In this document: positions 1 to 6,810 of the stretch, in pieces
Layout of the letters: each line of letters starts with the position of its first letter
Position numbering within the stretch: position 1 is the first letter of the stretch
From: Pseudomonadota bacterium
Lineage (GTDB): Bacteria > Pseudomonadota > Gammaproteobacteria > Steroidobacterales > Steroidobacteraceae
DNA: 9,725 bases
NCBI GenBank assembly: GCA_003242685.1
Contig: QGVD01000100.1
Span: 1 to 9,725, forward strand
Direction of reading: 5' to 3'
Notes under the pieces: generated by a model
Seen by the model: the letters and a program-made list of their open reading frames with translations, nothing else
The model's database searches: none
What the model was told of the DNA's origin: nothing
Made by a program: the position numbers and the translations under genes

Positions 1-156
1 TTCCCGGGCACCGTTTGGATCCGTCGGGTTGCGGAGGTCCCAGCCGCGAGTCTGCAGCGATGATGGGCGCTGCCGACTTACCCGCACGGCCCCGCATCGC
101 TCGACCGGAACGCGAGCGACAACTCCTCCGGGCTGACTGAGCCGACAGGATTTCCC
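1..156. other. Unassigned leader upstream of mmsA
   Basis: No gene can be named here. Two plus-strand frames are open from the left edge, one ending at a TGA at 134-136 and the other at a TGA at 138-140. Either could be the last 45 or so codons of an upstream gene ending just before mmsA, but neither peptide resembles a family I know. The third frame stops at 61-63. I see no convincing promoter, hairpin or terminator. The mmsA ribosome-binding site, AGGA at 147-150, lies six bases before the ATG. Confidence 0.3.
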
Positions 157-1656
157 ATGCGCACGATCACTCATTTCATCAACGGTGCTGCCGTCGAGCC
201 GCGTGAGTCGCGGCGCGGTGACGTCTTCGATCCCAATACCGGGAAGGTCCAGGCGCAGGTCGCGTTTGCGACGCGCGACGAGCTGGATCTCGCGGTCGAT
301 GCCGCGCTCGCGGCCCAACCCGCCTGGGCGGCGCTCAATCCGCAGCGCCGCGCGCGCGTCATGTTCCGCTTCAGGGAGCTGATCGAGGCGCACATGGACG
401 AGCTCGCACGGCTGATCTCTTCCGAGCACGGAAAGGTCCTCGCGGATGCGCGAGGCGACGTCCAGCGCGGGCTCGAGGTGGTGGAGTTCTGCTGCGGGAT
501 TCCGCATCTGCTCAAGGGTGAGCACACCGCAGGCGCAGGTCCCGGCATCGACGTCTGCTCGATGCGTCTGCCGCTCGGAGTGGTCGCGGGCATCACGCCT
601 TTCAACTTCCCGGCAATGATTCCGCTGTGGATGCTCGCTCCGGCGATCGCCTGCGGCAACGCGTTCATCCTGAAGCCTTCGGAGCGCGATCCTTCGGCGG
701 CGGTGAGACTCGCGGAGCTCGCGATCGAAGCCGGACTTCCGAGAGGCATTCTCAACGTCGTCCACGGCGACAAGGAGATCGTCGATGCGATCCTCGATCA
801 TCCCGCGATCGAGGCCGTGAGCTTCGTGGGCTCGTCAGACATTGCGGAGTACGTCTACGCGCGCGGCGCGGCAGCGGGCAAGCGGATGCAGTGCATGGGC
901 GGCGCGAAGAACCACGGCATCGTCATGCCCGACGCCGATCTCGATCAGGCAGTGCGGGACATCGTCGGCGCAGTATATGGATCCGCTGGTGAACGCTGCA
1001 TGGCGCTGCCCGTCGTAGTGCCTGTCGGGGAACGGACGGCGCAGGAACTGCGCGAGCGGCTCGTGAGAGCCATCCGCGAGCTGCGCGTCGGCATCTCGAC
1101 CGATCCTGAAGCGCATTACGGACCCGTCGTCAGCGCGCAGCACAAGGCGCGCATCGAGCGCTATATCCAGATGGCGGTGGACGAGGGTGCGGAGCTCGTG
1201 ATTGACGGGCGCGGTCTCGCGGTTCCCGGCTATGAGAACGGATTCTTCCTGGGACCGACGCTGATCGATCGTGTGACGCCTGAAATGCAGAGCTACAGGG
1301 ACGAGATCTTCGGTCCGGTGCTCCAGATCCTGCGGGCGAACAGCTTCGACGAGGCGATCAGTTACCCGTCACGCCATCAGTACGGCAACGGTGTCGCCAT
1401 CTTCACGCGCAACGGCGATTTCGCGCGCCGTTTCGCGATGTCCGTGGAAGTCGGCATGGTGGGCATCAACGTGCCGATCCCGGTGCCGGTCGCGTACCAC
1501 ACCTTCGGCGGCTGGAAGCGCTCGGCCTTCGGCGATCTCAACCAGTACGGCATGGACGGAGTCCGCTTCTTCACGCGGGTCAAGACCGTGACACAGCGAT
1601 GGCCCGGCGGCACGGGCACGTCGGGAGACGCCTTCGTCATACCCACCATGTCATGA
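157..1656 (+). CDS. mmsA: CoA-acylating methylmalonate-semialdehyde dehydrogenase
   Basis: A cytoplasmic enzyme of the aldehyde dehydrogenase superfamily. It oxidises methylmalonate semialdehyde with NAD+ and coenzyme A to propionyl-CoA, releasing CO2, at the end of valine catabolism; malonate semialdehyde gives acetyl-CoA. The 499-residue length is normal for the family. Visible signatures are ITPFNFPAMIPLWM with Asn150, the MmsA-specific GGAKNH at 248-253, the catalytic cysteine in GSAGERCM (Cys281), and a C-terminal RFFTRVKTVTQRWP stretch. GGAKNH stands where hydrolytic aldehyde dehydrogenases carry the general-base Glu of their ELGGK motif; its absence is expected in CoA-dependent members. 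The ATG at 157 is supported by AGGA six bases upstream and by the family-typical opening residues (ITHFINGAAV). MmsA also serves beta-alanine and inositol breakdown, but no partner genes for those are present. The amino acid dehydrogenase 4 kb downstream makes valine the likelier context. Confidence 0.95.
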   Translation: MRTITHFINGAAVEPRESRRGDVFDPNTGKVQAQVAFATRDELDLAVDAALAAQPAWAALNPQRRARVMFRFRELIEAHMDELARLISSEHGKVLADARGDVQRGLEVVEFCCGIPHLLKGEHTAGAGPGIDVCSMRLPLGVVAGITPFNFPAMIPLWMLAPAIACGNAFILKPSERDPSAAVRLAELAIEAGLPRGILNVVHGDKEIVDAILDHPAIEAVSFVGSSDIAEYVYARGAAAGKRMQCMGGAKNHGIVMPDADLDQAVRDIVGAVYGSAGERCMALPVVVPVGERTAQELRERLVRAIRELRVGISTDPEAHYGPVVSAQHKARIERYIQMAVDEGAELVIDGRGLAVPGYENGFFLGPTLIDRVTPEMQSYRDEIFGPVLQILRANSFDEAISYPSRHQYGNGVAIFTRNGDFARRFAMSVEVGMVGINVPIPVPVAYHTFGGWKRSAFGDLNQYGMDGVRFFTRVKTVTQRWPGGTGTSGDAFVIPTMS

Positions 1657-1657
1657 G

Positions 1658-1702
1658 CCGGTCTCCTGCGGTGTCCTGCGCACCGTCTGGTCCCGAGACC
1701 GG
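1658..1702. repeat. Nested inverted repeat between mmsA and the quinone reductase
   Basis: Two bases after the mmsA stop codon, CCGGTCTC (1658-1665) is exactly complementary to GAGACCGG (1695-1702). Inside the 29-base loop a second pair, CGGTG (1669-1673) and CACCG (1681-1685), encloses a seven-base loop. Together they could form a two-stem RNA structure at the 3' end of the mmsA message. No T-tract follows, so this is not a standard intrinsic terminator. It may stabilise the mRNA end, act as a weak terminator, or be chance in GC-rich DNA. Confidence 0.35.
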
Positions 1703-1755
1703 ACGCGAACTATCTTTCCGCTACCCGAACGGTGTCGCGCAGAGGATCGATGCTC

Positions 1756-2730
1756 ATGAAAGCGATCCGCGTTCATCGTCACGGCGGGCCGGAAGTGCTC
1801 GTCTACCAGGACGTCGATGCCCGCGATCCCGGACCCGGTGAGGTCCGCATACGCAACCGGGCCATCGGTCTCAACTACGCCGACGTCTACTACCGCACGG
1901 GCGAGTTTCCGGCGCCTTCCTTTCCGTTCACTCCGGGCCTCGAAGGAGCGGGTGAGGTCGTGGCGGTCGCTGAAGGCGTTCGCGACTTCGCGCCCGGAGA
2001 CCGGGTGACATACTACTGCCCCGTACCGGGTGCCTACGCCGAAGAGCACGTCGTCCCCGCTCACTTCGTCATCCCGCTTCCGGACTCCATCGACTTCGCG
2101 ACCGCCGCGGCGATGACCGTGAAGGGTCTGACGGCACAGTACCTTCTCCATCGCACATTCCGCGTCGAGTCCGGTCACGTCGTTCTCGTGCACGCGGCAG
2201 CGGGCGGCGTCGGACTGCTGCTCACGCAATGGGCGAAGCATCTCGGTGCGACGGTGATCGGCACGGTGGGGTCGCCGGAGAAGGTCGCGATCGCCCGCCG
2301 GCACGGCTGCGACCACGTCATCGAGTACCGCACGGAAGACTTCGTCGCACGCGTGAAGGAGATCACCGGCGGCGAAGGCTGCCACGTCGTCTACGACGGT
2401 GTCGGCAAGGCGACCTTTCCCGGCTCGCTCGATTGTCTGCGACGCTTCGGCTGCTTCGTGAGCTACGGTACGCCGTCGGGATCGATCGAGCCTTTCGACA
2501 TCACGACCCTCGCGATCAAGGGCTCGCTGCACGCCACGTGGCCGGTGCTGCCTCATCATCTCGCGCGGCGCGAGGACGTGCTTGCGATGAGCGAGAGCCT
2601 CTTCGGCGTGGTCGCGAGTGGCGCAGTGAAGGTTCCGATTCACGCACGCCTTCCGCTCGCGGAAGCAGCGGAGGCGCATCGACGGCTCGAGTCACGCCAG
2701 ACGACCGGCTCGACGGTGCTGATTCCCTAG
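1756..2730 (+). CDS. NADPH:quinone oxidoreductase family protein (zinc-free MDR)
   Basis: A 324-residue protein of the medium-chain dehydrogenase/reductase superfamily, quinone oxidoreductase (QOR, zeta-crystallin-like) branch. Members use NADPH to reduce quinones or alpha,beta-unsaturated carbonyls in the cytoplasm. The N-terminal GroES-like half contains RNRAIGLNYADVYYRTG (about 34-50) and PFTPGLEGAGEV (about 57-68). The Rossmann half has the nucleotide-binding loop HAAAGGVG (146-153) and a VIEYRTEDF segment (about 188-196). The four-cysteine structural zinc lobe of alcohol dehydrogenases is absent. Length matches E. coli QOR closely. I chose the ATG at 1756 because AGAGGA (1741-1746) sits nine bases upstream and the family begins MKAI; ATGs at 1732 and 1750 would only add a non-conserved tail. 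It lies 99 bases after mmsA and may be cotranscribed. The true substrate cannot be read from the sequence. Confidence 0.88.
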   Translation: MKAIRVHRHGGPEVLVYQDVDARDPGPGEVRIRNRAIGLNYADVYYRTGEFPAPSFPFTPGLEGAGEVVAVAEGVRDFAPGDRVTYYCPVPGAYAEEHVVPAHFVIPLPDSIDFATAAAMTVKGLTAQYLLHRTFRVESGHVVLVHAAAGGVGLLLTQWAKHLGATVIGTVGSPEKVAIARRHGCDHVIEYRTEDFVARVKEITGGEGCHVVYDGVGKATFPGSLDCLRRFGCFVSYGTPSGSIEPFDITTLAIKGSLHATWPVLPHHLARREDVLAMSESLFGVVASGAVKVPIHARLPLAEAAEAHRRLESRQTTGSTVLIP

Positions 2731-2943
2731 TTCATTCCACGCTGGAACCACGCTGGAAGCGGAAACGCTGGCGGAACCGCCGTGAGCGAGACCCTGCGGC
2801 GCGGCACGGCCCTGCTCCGGCGGCCCAGCGACGGATGGGGCTGCAGGCCACATTCCGCGAAAGAGGTTCTCTCGCCTGCTCCTCCGCCCCGGAACGGTGC
2901 ATGCGGGCACGACCCTTGCAGAAGCCGGGTCAGGGAGAAGGAA
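2731..2943. other. Intergenic region with an 11-bp tandem repeat
   Basis: This 213-base gap separates the quinone reductase from the hybrid kinase. CCACGCTGGAA occurs twice head to tail at 2737-2758, and ACGCTGG recurs a third time at 2765-2771. A near-palindrome GGCGGAACCGCC follows at 2770-2781. The kinase reading frame is open here from a GTG at 2782, but the predicted residues are low in similarity to anything recognisable and rich in Pro, Arg and Cys, so I treat it as non-coding. No clear promoter hexamers or terminator were seen. Confidence 0.4.
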
Positions 2944-4989
2944 ATGCTCGAAGAATCTGCAGAGAACGGGGGAGATTCCGGCGAACGCGACAGCTCAATC
3001 GCTCGACTGGTCGAGATTCTGCCGATCGTCGTCTTCCGGCTCGATCGCAATCTGCGGCACCTCTATGTAAACCCTGCAATCGGCGGCATCGCCGGCTGGC
3101 CGCCGCAGAGGTTCATCGGCAGAACGGCGCTCGAGGCCGGAGTCGATCCTGCACTGTGGCGTCCGTTCGAGGCCGCCTGCCGCCAGGTGCTCGAGAAGGG
3201 CGCACCGCGCATCCACGACTTCGTCTACGAGACGCCGTCCGGTCCTCGCCACTTCGAGACGCGACTCTTCCCGGAGCGCGGAAGCGACGGCCGCGTCGAA
3301 TCCATCGTCGGCGTGACGACCGACTGGTCGGAGCGCTGGGAGATCGAGGACGAGCTGCGCGCGAGCGAGGATCTCTATCGCGCGCTCATCGACCAGGTGA
3401 AGAACTACGCGATCTTCGCGGTGGATCTCGAAGGGCGGGCGACTACGTGGAACGAGGGCGTCCAGCGAGTGCTCGGCTGGTCGCGCGAGGAGTTCATCGG
3501 ACTGCCGAGCGAGATGCTCTACATGCCCGAGGACATCGCGGCCGGCGTGCACCGCGAGGAGCTGCGGCGCGCGGCCGAGGAGGGCAGCGTCTCGAACGAA
3601 CGCTGGCTGCGGCGCAAGGACGGCACCGCGTTCTTCGCGAGCGGGATGACGAGCCGGGTCGTCGATGCGGCAGGCCACGTCGTGGGCTTCTCCAGGCTGC
3701 TGCGCGACCGCACCGCGTGGAAGCAGGTGCAGGAGGAGCGCGAGGCGCTGCTCGAGAGCGAGCGCTCCGCGCGTCAGGAAGCGGAGCAGGCGAACCGGCT
3801 GAAGGACGAGTTCCTCGCGACCCTCTCGCACGAGCTGCGCTCGCCGCTCAACGCGATCGTGGGCTGGCTGCACATCGCGCGCCGCTACAGCGAGGGCAAT
3901 CCCGAGCTCGAGCGCGCCCTCGACACCATCGAGCGCAACGCACGCGCGCAGACGCAGATCATCAACGACCTGCTCGACATGAGCCGCATCATGACGGGCA
4001 AGGTGCACCTCGACATGCGGCAGGTGAATCTGCACCAGGTGATCGAAGCGGCGGTGGAGGCGATCCGCGCAGCGGCGGAAGCGAAGTGCATAGAGCTCGA
4101 CTGCCGGCTCGACCCGAATCTCACGACGCTGCGCGGCGATCCCAATCGCCTGCAGCAGGTGCTGTGGAATCTGCTCACCAACGCCGTCAAGTTCACTCCG
4201 GCAGGCGGATCGGTGAGCGTGACGCTCGAGCAGATCGATTCCTCCGCGCAGATCAGCGTGCAGGACACGGGCGTCGGCATCGCGCCGGCCTTCCTGCCGT
4301 ACGTGTTCGATCGCTTCCGTCAGGCCGACGCGTCGACGACGCGCCGCTACGGCGGACTCGGGCTCGGGCTCTCGATCGTCAAGAGTCTGGTCGAGATGCA
4401 CGGCGGATCGGTGCGCGTGAAGAGCGCGGGTGAGGGACAGGGCGCGACGTTCATCGTCACACTGCCGCTCGCGCAGGTCCGTCACGAGGAGAACGCGCGA
4501 CCCGAGCGGCGCCGCGCGCTCACGCCGGAAGCGGCGCTCGTGCTGCCGCGCCTCGACGACGTGCGCACGCTCATCGTCGACGACGAGGTGGACACGCTGC
4601 TGTTCGTCGCGAGACTCCTCGAGGAGCGCGGCGCGCGCGTCGTTCTCGCGCTCGATGCGCAGCAGGCGCTCGACGTGCTCGCCGCCGATCCCGTCGACAT
4701 TCTCATCAGCGACATCGGCATGCCGGGCATGGACGGCTACGGCCTCATCGCGCGCGTGCGCGCGAGCGACGGCAGCCCCAACGCGCGCATCCCCGCGATC
4801 GCGGTCACCGCCTATGCGCGCGCCGAGGACCGCCAGCGCCTGCTCCTCGCGGGCTATCAGATGCACATTACCAAGCCCGTCGAGCCGCACGAGCTCATCG
4901 CAGGCGTGGCGAGCCTCGTGGGCGTCGCAGGGCGGCTGGCCGGCCCCGAGGCGGTGCCGCGCGAGAGCGCCGGGCAGCAGTCTCACTGA
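2944..4989 (+). CDS. Soluble hybrid sensor histidine kinase (PAS-PAS-HisKA-HATPase-REC)
   Basis: A 681-residue cytoplasmic two-component hybrid kinase. Two PAS sensor domains lie at about 20-130 and 145-258; the second has the typical WNEGVQRVLGWSREEFIG core. A charged, probably coiled-coil linker (259-290) leads to the HisKA dimerisation domain with the phospho-acceptor His296 in SHELRSPLN. The ATP-binding domain shows the N box with Asn413 (NLLTNAVKF), G1 box DTGVGIAP (441-448) and G2 box GGLGLGLS (470-477). The C-terminal receiver has Asp546/Asp547, phospho-acceptor Asp590 (SDIGMPGMDG), Thr622 and Lys644 (TKP), so it looks functional. There is no membrane segment, so the signal is intracellular or comes from a partner. 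No phosphotransfer domain, output domain or separate response regulator is nearby. I chose ATG 2944 because GGAG at 2934-2937 is well spaced; a GTG at 2782 would add 54 unconserved residues. The ligand is unknown. Confidence 0.92.
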   Translation: MLEESAENGGDSGERDSSIARLVEILPIVVFRLDRNLRHLYVNPAIGGIAGWPPQRFIGRTALEAGVDPALWRPFEAACRQVLEKGAPRIHDFVYETPSGPRHFETRLFPERGSDGRVESIVGVTTDWSERWEIEDELRASEDLYRALIDQVKNYAIFAVDLEGRATTWNEGVQRVLGWSREEFIGLPSEMLYMPEDIAAGVHREELRRAAEEGSVSNERWLRRKDGTAFFASGMTSRVVDAAGHVVGFSRLLRDRTAWKQVQEEREALLESERSARQEAEQANRLKDEFLATLSHELRSPLNAIVGWLHIARRYSEGNPELERALDTIERNARAQTQIINDLLDMSRIMTGKVHLDMRQVNLHQVIEAAVEAIRAAAEAKCIELDCRLDPNLTTLRGDPNRLQQVLWNLLTNAVKFTPAGGSVSVTLEQIDSSAQISVQDTGVGIAPAFLPYVFDRFRQADASTTRRYGGLGLGLSIVKSLVEMHGGSVRVKSAGEGQGATFIVTLPLAQVRHEENARPERRRALTPEAALVLPRLDDVRTLIVDDEVDTLLFVARLLEERGARVVLALDAQQALDVLAADPVDILISDIGMPGMDGYGLIARVRASDGSPNARIPAIAVTAYARAEDRQRLLLAGYQMHITKPVEPHELIAGVASLVGVAGRLAGPEAVPRESAGQQSH

Positions 4990-5025
4990 GCAGGGACTTC
5001 GCTCGAGCTCACGGAAGGCATGCTG

Positions 5026-5121
5026 ATGGGCAGCGTCGAGGACGTGCTCCGCAAGCTCGAGGTGCTGCGCAGCGCGGCGGTGGCTATCGCGCCTGCAGCG
5101 GCAGCGCGGTCGTCTCCTTGA
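5026..5121 (+). CDS. Possible 31-residue small ORF, unproven
   Basis: An ATG at 5026 preceded by GGAAGG (5013-5018, seven bases away) opens a 31-codon frame starting MGSVEDVLRKLEVLR and ending at a TGA at 5119-5121. The first half could form a charged helix and the second half is alanine-rich. It begins 36 bases after the kinase stop and overlaps the 3' end of the minus-strand regulator gene by 38 bases. No family is recognised. Codon composition alone cannot separate it from chance in this GC-rich sequence, so it is listed only as a candidate. Confidence 0.13.
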   Translation: MGSVEDVLRKLEVLRSAAVAIAPAAAARSSP

Positions 5122-5557
5122 TCACCGAGAGCGCGATCGAAGAGTTCACGACCTGCACGGCCGGAAAGCGCGAGAGGTGATCGAGGAAGAACGCCTCGTA
5201 GCTCTTGATGTCGCGCGTCACGATCCGCAGCAGGAAGTCCGTCTCGCCCATCATGGTGTAGCACTCGAGGATCTCGGGATGCTCGCGCACCGCGCGCTCG
5301 AACTGCGCGAGCGCGTCGCGCCCGTGCGTCGAGAGCTTCACGTGCGCGAAGACCGTGACGCTGAGGCCGAGCTTCTCGCGATCGAGCAGTGCGACGCGGC
5401 CGCGGATGACGCCCGTATCCTCGAGGCGGCTGATGCGGCGCCAGCAGGTCGACGCGGTCAGGTTCAGCCGCTCCGCCACTTCCGCCGCCGACAGTGCTCC
5501 GTGCTCCTGCAGGACCTCGAGAATGCGCAGGTCCGTCCGGTCCAGTTTGATGTGCAT
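5084..5557 (-). CDS. Lrp/AsnC-family transcriptional regulator
   Basis: A 157-residue DNA-binding regulator of the leucine-responsive family. The N-terminal winged helix-turn-helix spans about 4-64 (LDRTDLRILEVLQ, then SAAEVAERLNLTASTCWRRI, then LEDTGVIRG). The C-terminal RAM effector-binding domain spans about 70-150 and carries the characteristic GETDFLLRI turn and a VIKETTALPL end. Family members form dimers to octamers and respond to amino acids. The gene is transcribed away from the amino acid dehydrogenase across a 188-base gap, a usual arrangement for a local activator such as BkdR or a self-regulated repressor. Its probable target is therefore that dehydrogenase and itself. The ATG at 5557 is fixed by family alignment, because the upstream Shine-Dalgarno match is weak (only GAAAG eleven bases away); longer in-frame extensions are not conserved. 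It converges with the kinase gene, and no T-tracted terminator is visible in the 94 bases between them. Confidence 0.93.
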   Translation of the reverse strand: MHIKLDRTDLRILEVLQEHGALSAAEVAERLNLTASTCWRRISRLEDTGVIRGRVALLDREKLGLSVTVFAHVKLSTHGRDALAQFERAVREHPEILECYTMMGETDFLLRIVTRDIKSYEAFFLDHLSRFPAVQVVNSSIALSVIKETTALPLQAR

Positions 5558-5745
5558 GATTACGTGCGCTTTCAGCCTGATAAATGAAACGAATATCGCA
5601 TTTGTCGGCCATGAAACGCAAAAAATGAAACACCTCGAGCACGCGGGCAGGCCTAGCCTAGAAGGGGAGGTACTGGCGATGAGCCTCGCGGCCTCCATTG
5701 GGCGTTTCACACGCAGGAGGACCGCGAAGCAAGGGGAGTGTGCGC
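5558..5745. promoter_or_regulatory. Divergent control region between the Lrp-type regulator and the amino acid dehydrogenase
   Basis: This 188-base divergent intergenic region must hold the promoters of both flanking genes. Bases 5578-5631 are about one-third GC, in sharp contrast to the very GC-rich genes around them. They contain three direct copies of ATGAAAC (5584-5590, 5611-5617, 5625-5631). A fourth, inverted TGAAAC lies at 5704-5709. Copies one and three share AAATGAAAC and are 41 bases apart, about four helical turns. Lrp-family proteins bind several AT-rich sites on one face of DNA, so these are operator candidates. On the minus strand TTGCGT and GATATT with an 18-base spacer make a weak possible promoter for the regulator. 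I cannot place the plus-strand promoter confidently. Confidence 0.55.
5664..5681 (+). promoter_or_regulatory. Orphan strong ribosome-binding site with ATG, possible upstream ORF
   Basis: GGGGAGG at 5664-5670 lies eight bases before an ATG at 5679. The frame opened there runs 74 codons to a TGA at 5901-5903, crossing the start of the amino acid dehydrogenase in another frame. The peptide is arginine-rich and reads like an out-of-frame shadow of the dehydrogenase after the first twenty or so codons. It has few leucine codons, so it is not an obvious attenuation leader. Ribosomes starting here could still affect initiation at 5746. It may equally be a chance purine run. Confidence 0.25.
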
Positions 5746-6810
5746 ATGAACGTATTCGAGCTGCCCGACTTCGACGATCACGAGCAGGTGGTATTCGCAT
5801 CGGATGCGCGCACGGGTCTGCGCGCGATCGTCGCGTTGCATTCGACCGCGCTGGGACCTGCGGCCGGCGGCTGCCGCATGTGGCGTTACGCCTCGAGCGG
5901 TGACGCGGTCGCCGATGCGCTGCGTCTCTCGCGCGGCATGAGCTACAAGAACGCGATGGCGGATCTGCCGCTCGGCGGCGGCAAGGCCGTGATCATCGGC
6001 GATCCGCGGCGCGACAAGACGCCGGAGCTGCTCGAAGCGTTCGGCCGGGTGGTGGAGTCGCTCGGCGGACGCTACGTCACCGCGGAGGACGTCGGCACGA
6101 CGGCCGCCGACATGGAAGTGATCTCGCGCGTCACGCGGTACGTGAGCGGACTGCACAGACGCGCAGGCGGAGCCGGCGGTGATCCGTCACCCTGGACCGC
6201 GCTCGGAACCTTTCTCGGCATCAGGGCTGCAGTGAAGTTCAAGCTCGGCCGCCAGTCTCTGGAAGGCGTGAGCGTCGCGGTGCAGGGCACGGGCGGCGTC
6301 GGTTATCACCTGTGCCGGCTGCTCACGGCCGAAGGGGCGCGCGTACGCGCAGCGGACGTGCGGGCGGAAGCGCTCGATCGTGTGGTGAGCGAGCTCGGCG
6401 TTACGCCGGTTTCTGCGGAAAGCATTCTCTTCGAGCCGGTCGACGTGATTGCACCCTGTGCGCTTGGTGCAGTGCTCAATGCCACGTCGATTCCGCGTCT
6501 CAAGGCACCGATCGTGGCAGGTGCAGCGAACAATCAGCTCGCCACTGCGGATGACGGTGTGCGGCTGCACGCGGCCGGCGTGCTCTACGCGCCCGATTAC
6601 GTGATCAACGCGGGCGGCATCATCAGCGTCGCGCGCGAATATCTAGGCGGTGCAACAGAAGAGCAGGTGAAAAGCGAGGTGCACCGCATCGCGGATCGGC
6701 TCCTCGAGATCTTCGAGCGCAGCCGGCGCGAGAACCGCCCCACGAGCGCCGTCGCCGATCAGCTCGCGCGCGAGCGGCTGCGCGCGGGCGAGCGAAGGCT
6801 CGTTGCCTAG
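5746..6810 (+). CDS. Leucine/phenylalanine/valine dehydrogenase (Glu/Leu/Phe/Val dehydrogenase family)
   Basis: A 354-residue NAD+-dependent amino acid dehydrogenase that reversibly deaminates a branched-chain (or aromatic) L-amino acid to its 2-oxo acid and ammonia in the cytoplasm, the first step of catabolism. Family residues are in place: LGPAAGGCRMW (36-46), Lys68 in SYKNA, catalytic Lys80 in LGGGK, Asp115 in AEDVGTT, the dinucleotide loop GTGGVG (181-186), ANNQL with Asn262 and Asn263, and YVINAGG (285-291). Lys68, Lys80 and Asp115 fall at the same numbers as in Bacillus leucine dehydrogenase as I recall it. It differs in GGGK for GGAK and GTGGVG for GVGNVA. The start at 5746 is set by AAGGGGAG (5731-5738) seven bases upstream; a TTG at 5698 is less likely. 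It lies divergent to an Lrp-type regulator. Whether Leu, Val or Phe is preferred cannot be decided here. Confidence 0.9.
   Translation: MNVFELPDFDDHEQVVFASDARTGLRAIVALHSTALGPAAGGCRMWRYASSGDAVADALRLSRGMSYKNAMADLPLGGGKAVIIGDPRRDKTPELLEAFGRVVESLGGRYVTAEDVGTTAADMEVISRVTRYVSGLHRRAGGAGGDPSPWTALGTFLGIRAAVKFKLGRQSLEGVSVAVQGTGGVGYHLCRLLTAEGARVRAADVRAEALDRVVSELGVTPVSAESILFEPVDVIAPCALGAVLNATSIPRLKAPIVAGAANNQLATADDGVRLHAAGVLYAPDYVINAGGIISVAREYLGGATEEQVKSEVHRIADRLLEIFERSRRENRPTSAVADQLARERLRAGERRLVA

Noticed and set aside
1651..2679. A 342-codon frame antisense to the quinone reductase
   Set aside because: It has no family resemblance and coincides with the well-supported medium-chain dehydrogenase gene.
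2782..2943. GTG start giving the hybrid kinase a 54-residue N-terminal extension
   Set aside because: The added residues are Pro/Arg/Cys-rich without a domain, and the ATG at 2944 has a better-placed GGAG. The possibility cannot be wholly excluded.
2229..4433. A 734-codon plus-strand frame spanning the quinone reductase and the kinase
   Set aside because: It runs through two well-supported genes in another frame, is highly arginine-rich and shows no motif. Its lack of stops reflects GC content.
2995..4986. A 663-codon open frame antisense to the hybrid kinase
   Set aside because: It mirrors the kinase almost exactly, is dominated by Arg, Ala, His, Asp and Val in no domain pattern, and arises from third-position G/C bias. 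The sense strand carries every histidine kinase motif.
4990..5083. Terminator between the convergent kinase and regulator genes
   Set aside because: Palindromes GCTCGAGC (5001-5008) and GCTGCGCAGC (5064-5073) exist, but neither has a proper loop and T-tract on either strand.
5602..5630. TTGTCG plus ATGAAA as a plus-strand promoter for the amino acid dehydrogenase
   Set aside because: The 17-base spacing is right, but the -10 element matches the consensus poorly and overlaps a TGAAAC repeat, so it is too weak to annotate.
5558..5800. N-terminal extension of the Lrp-type regulator up to position 5800
   Set aside because: Family members begin within a few residues of the LDRTDLRIL helix. The extension would cross the AT-rich control region and enter the divergent gene.
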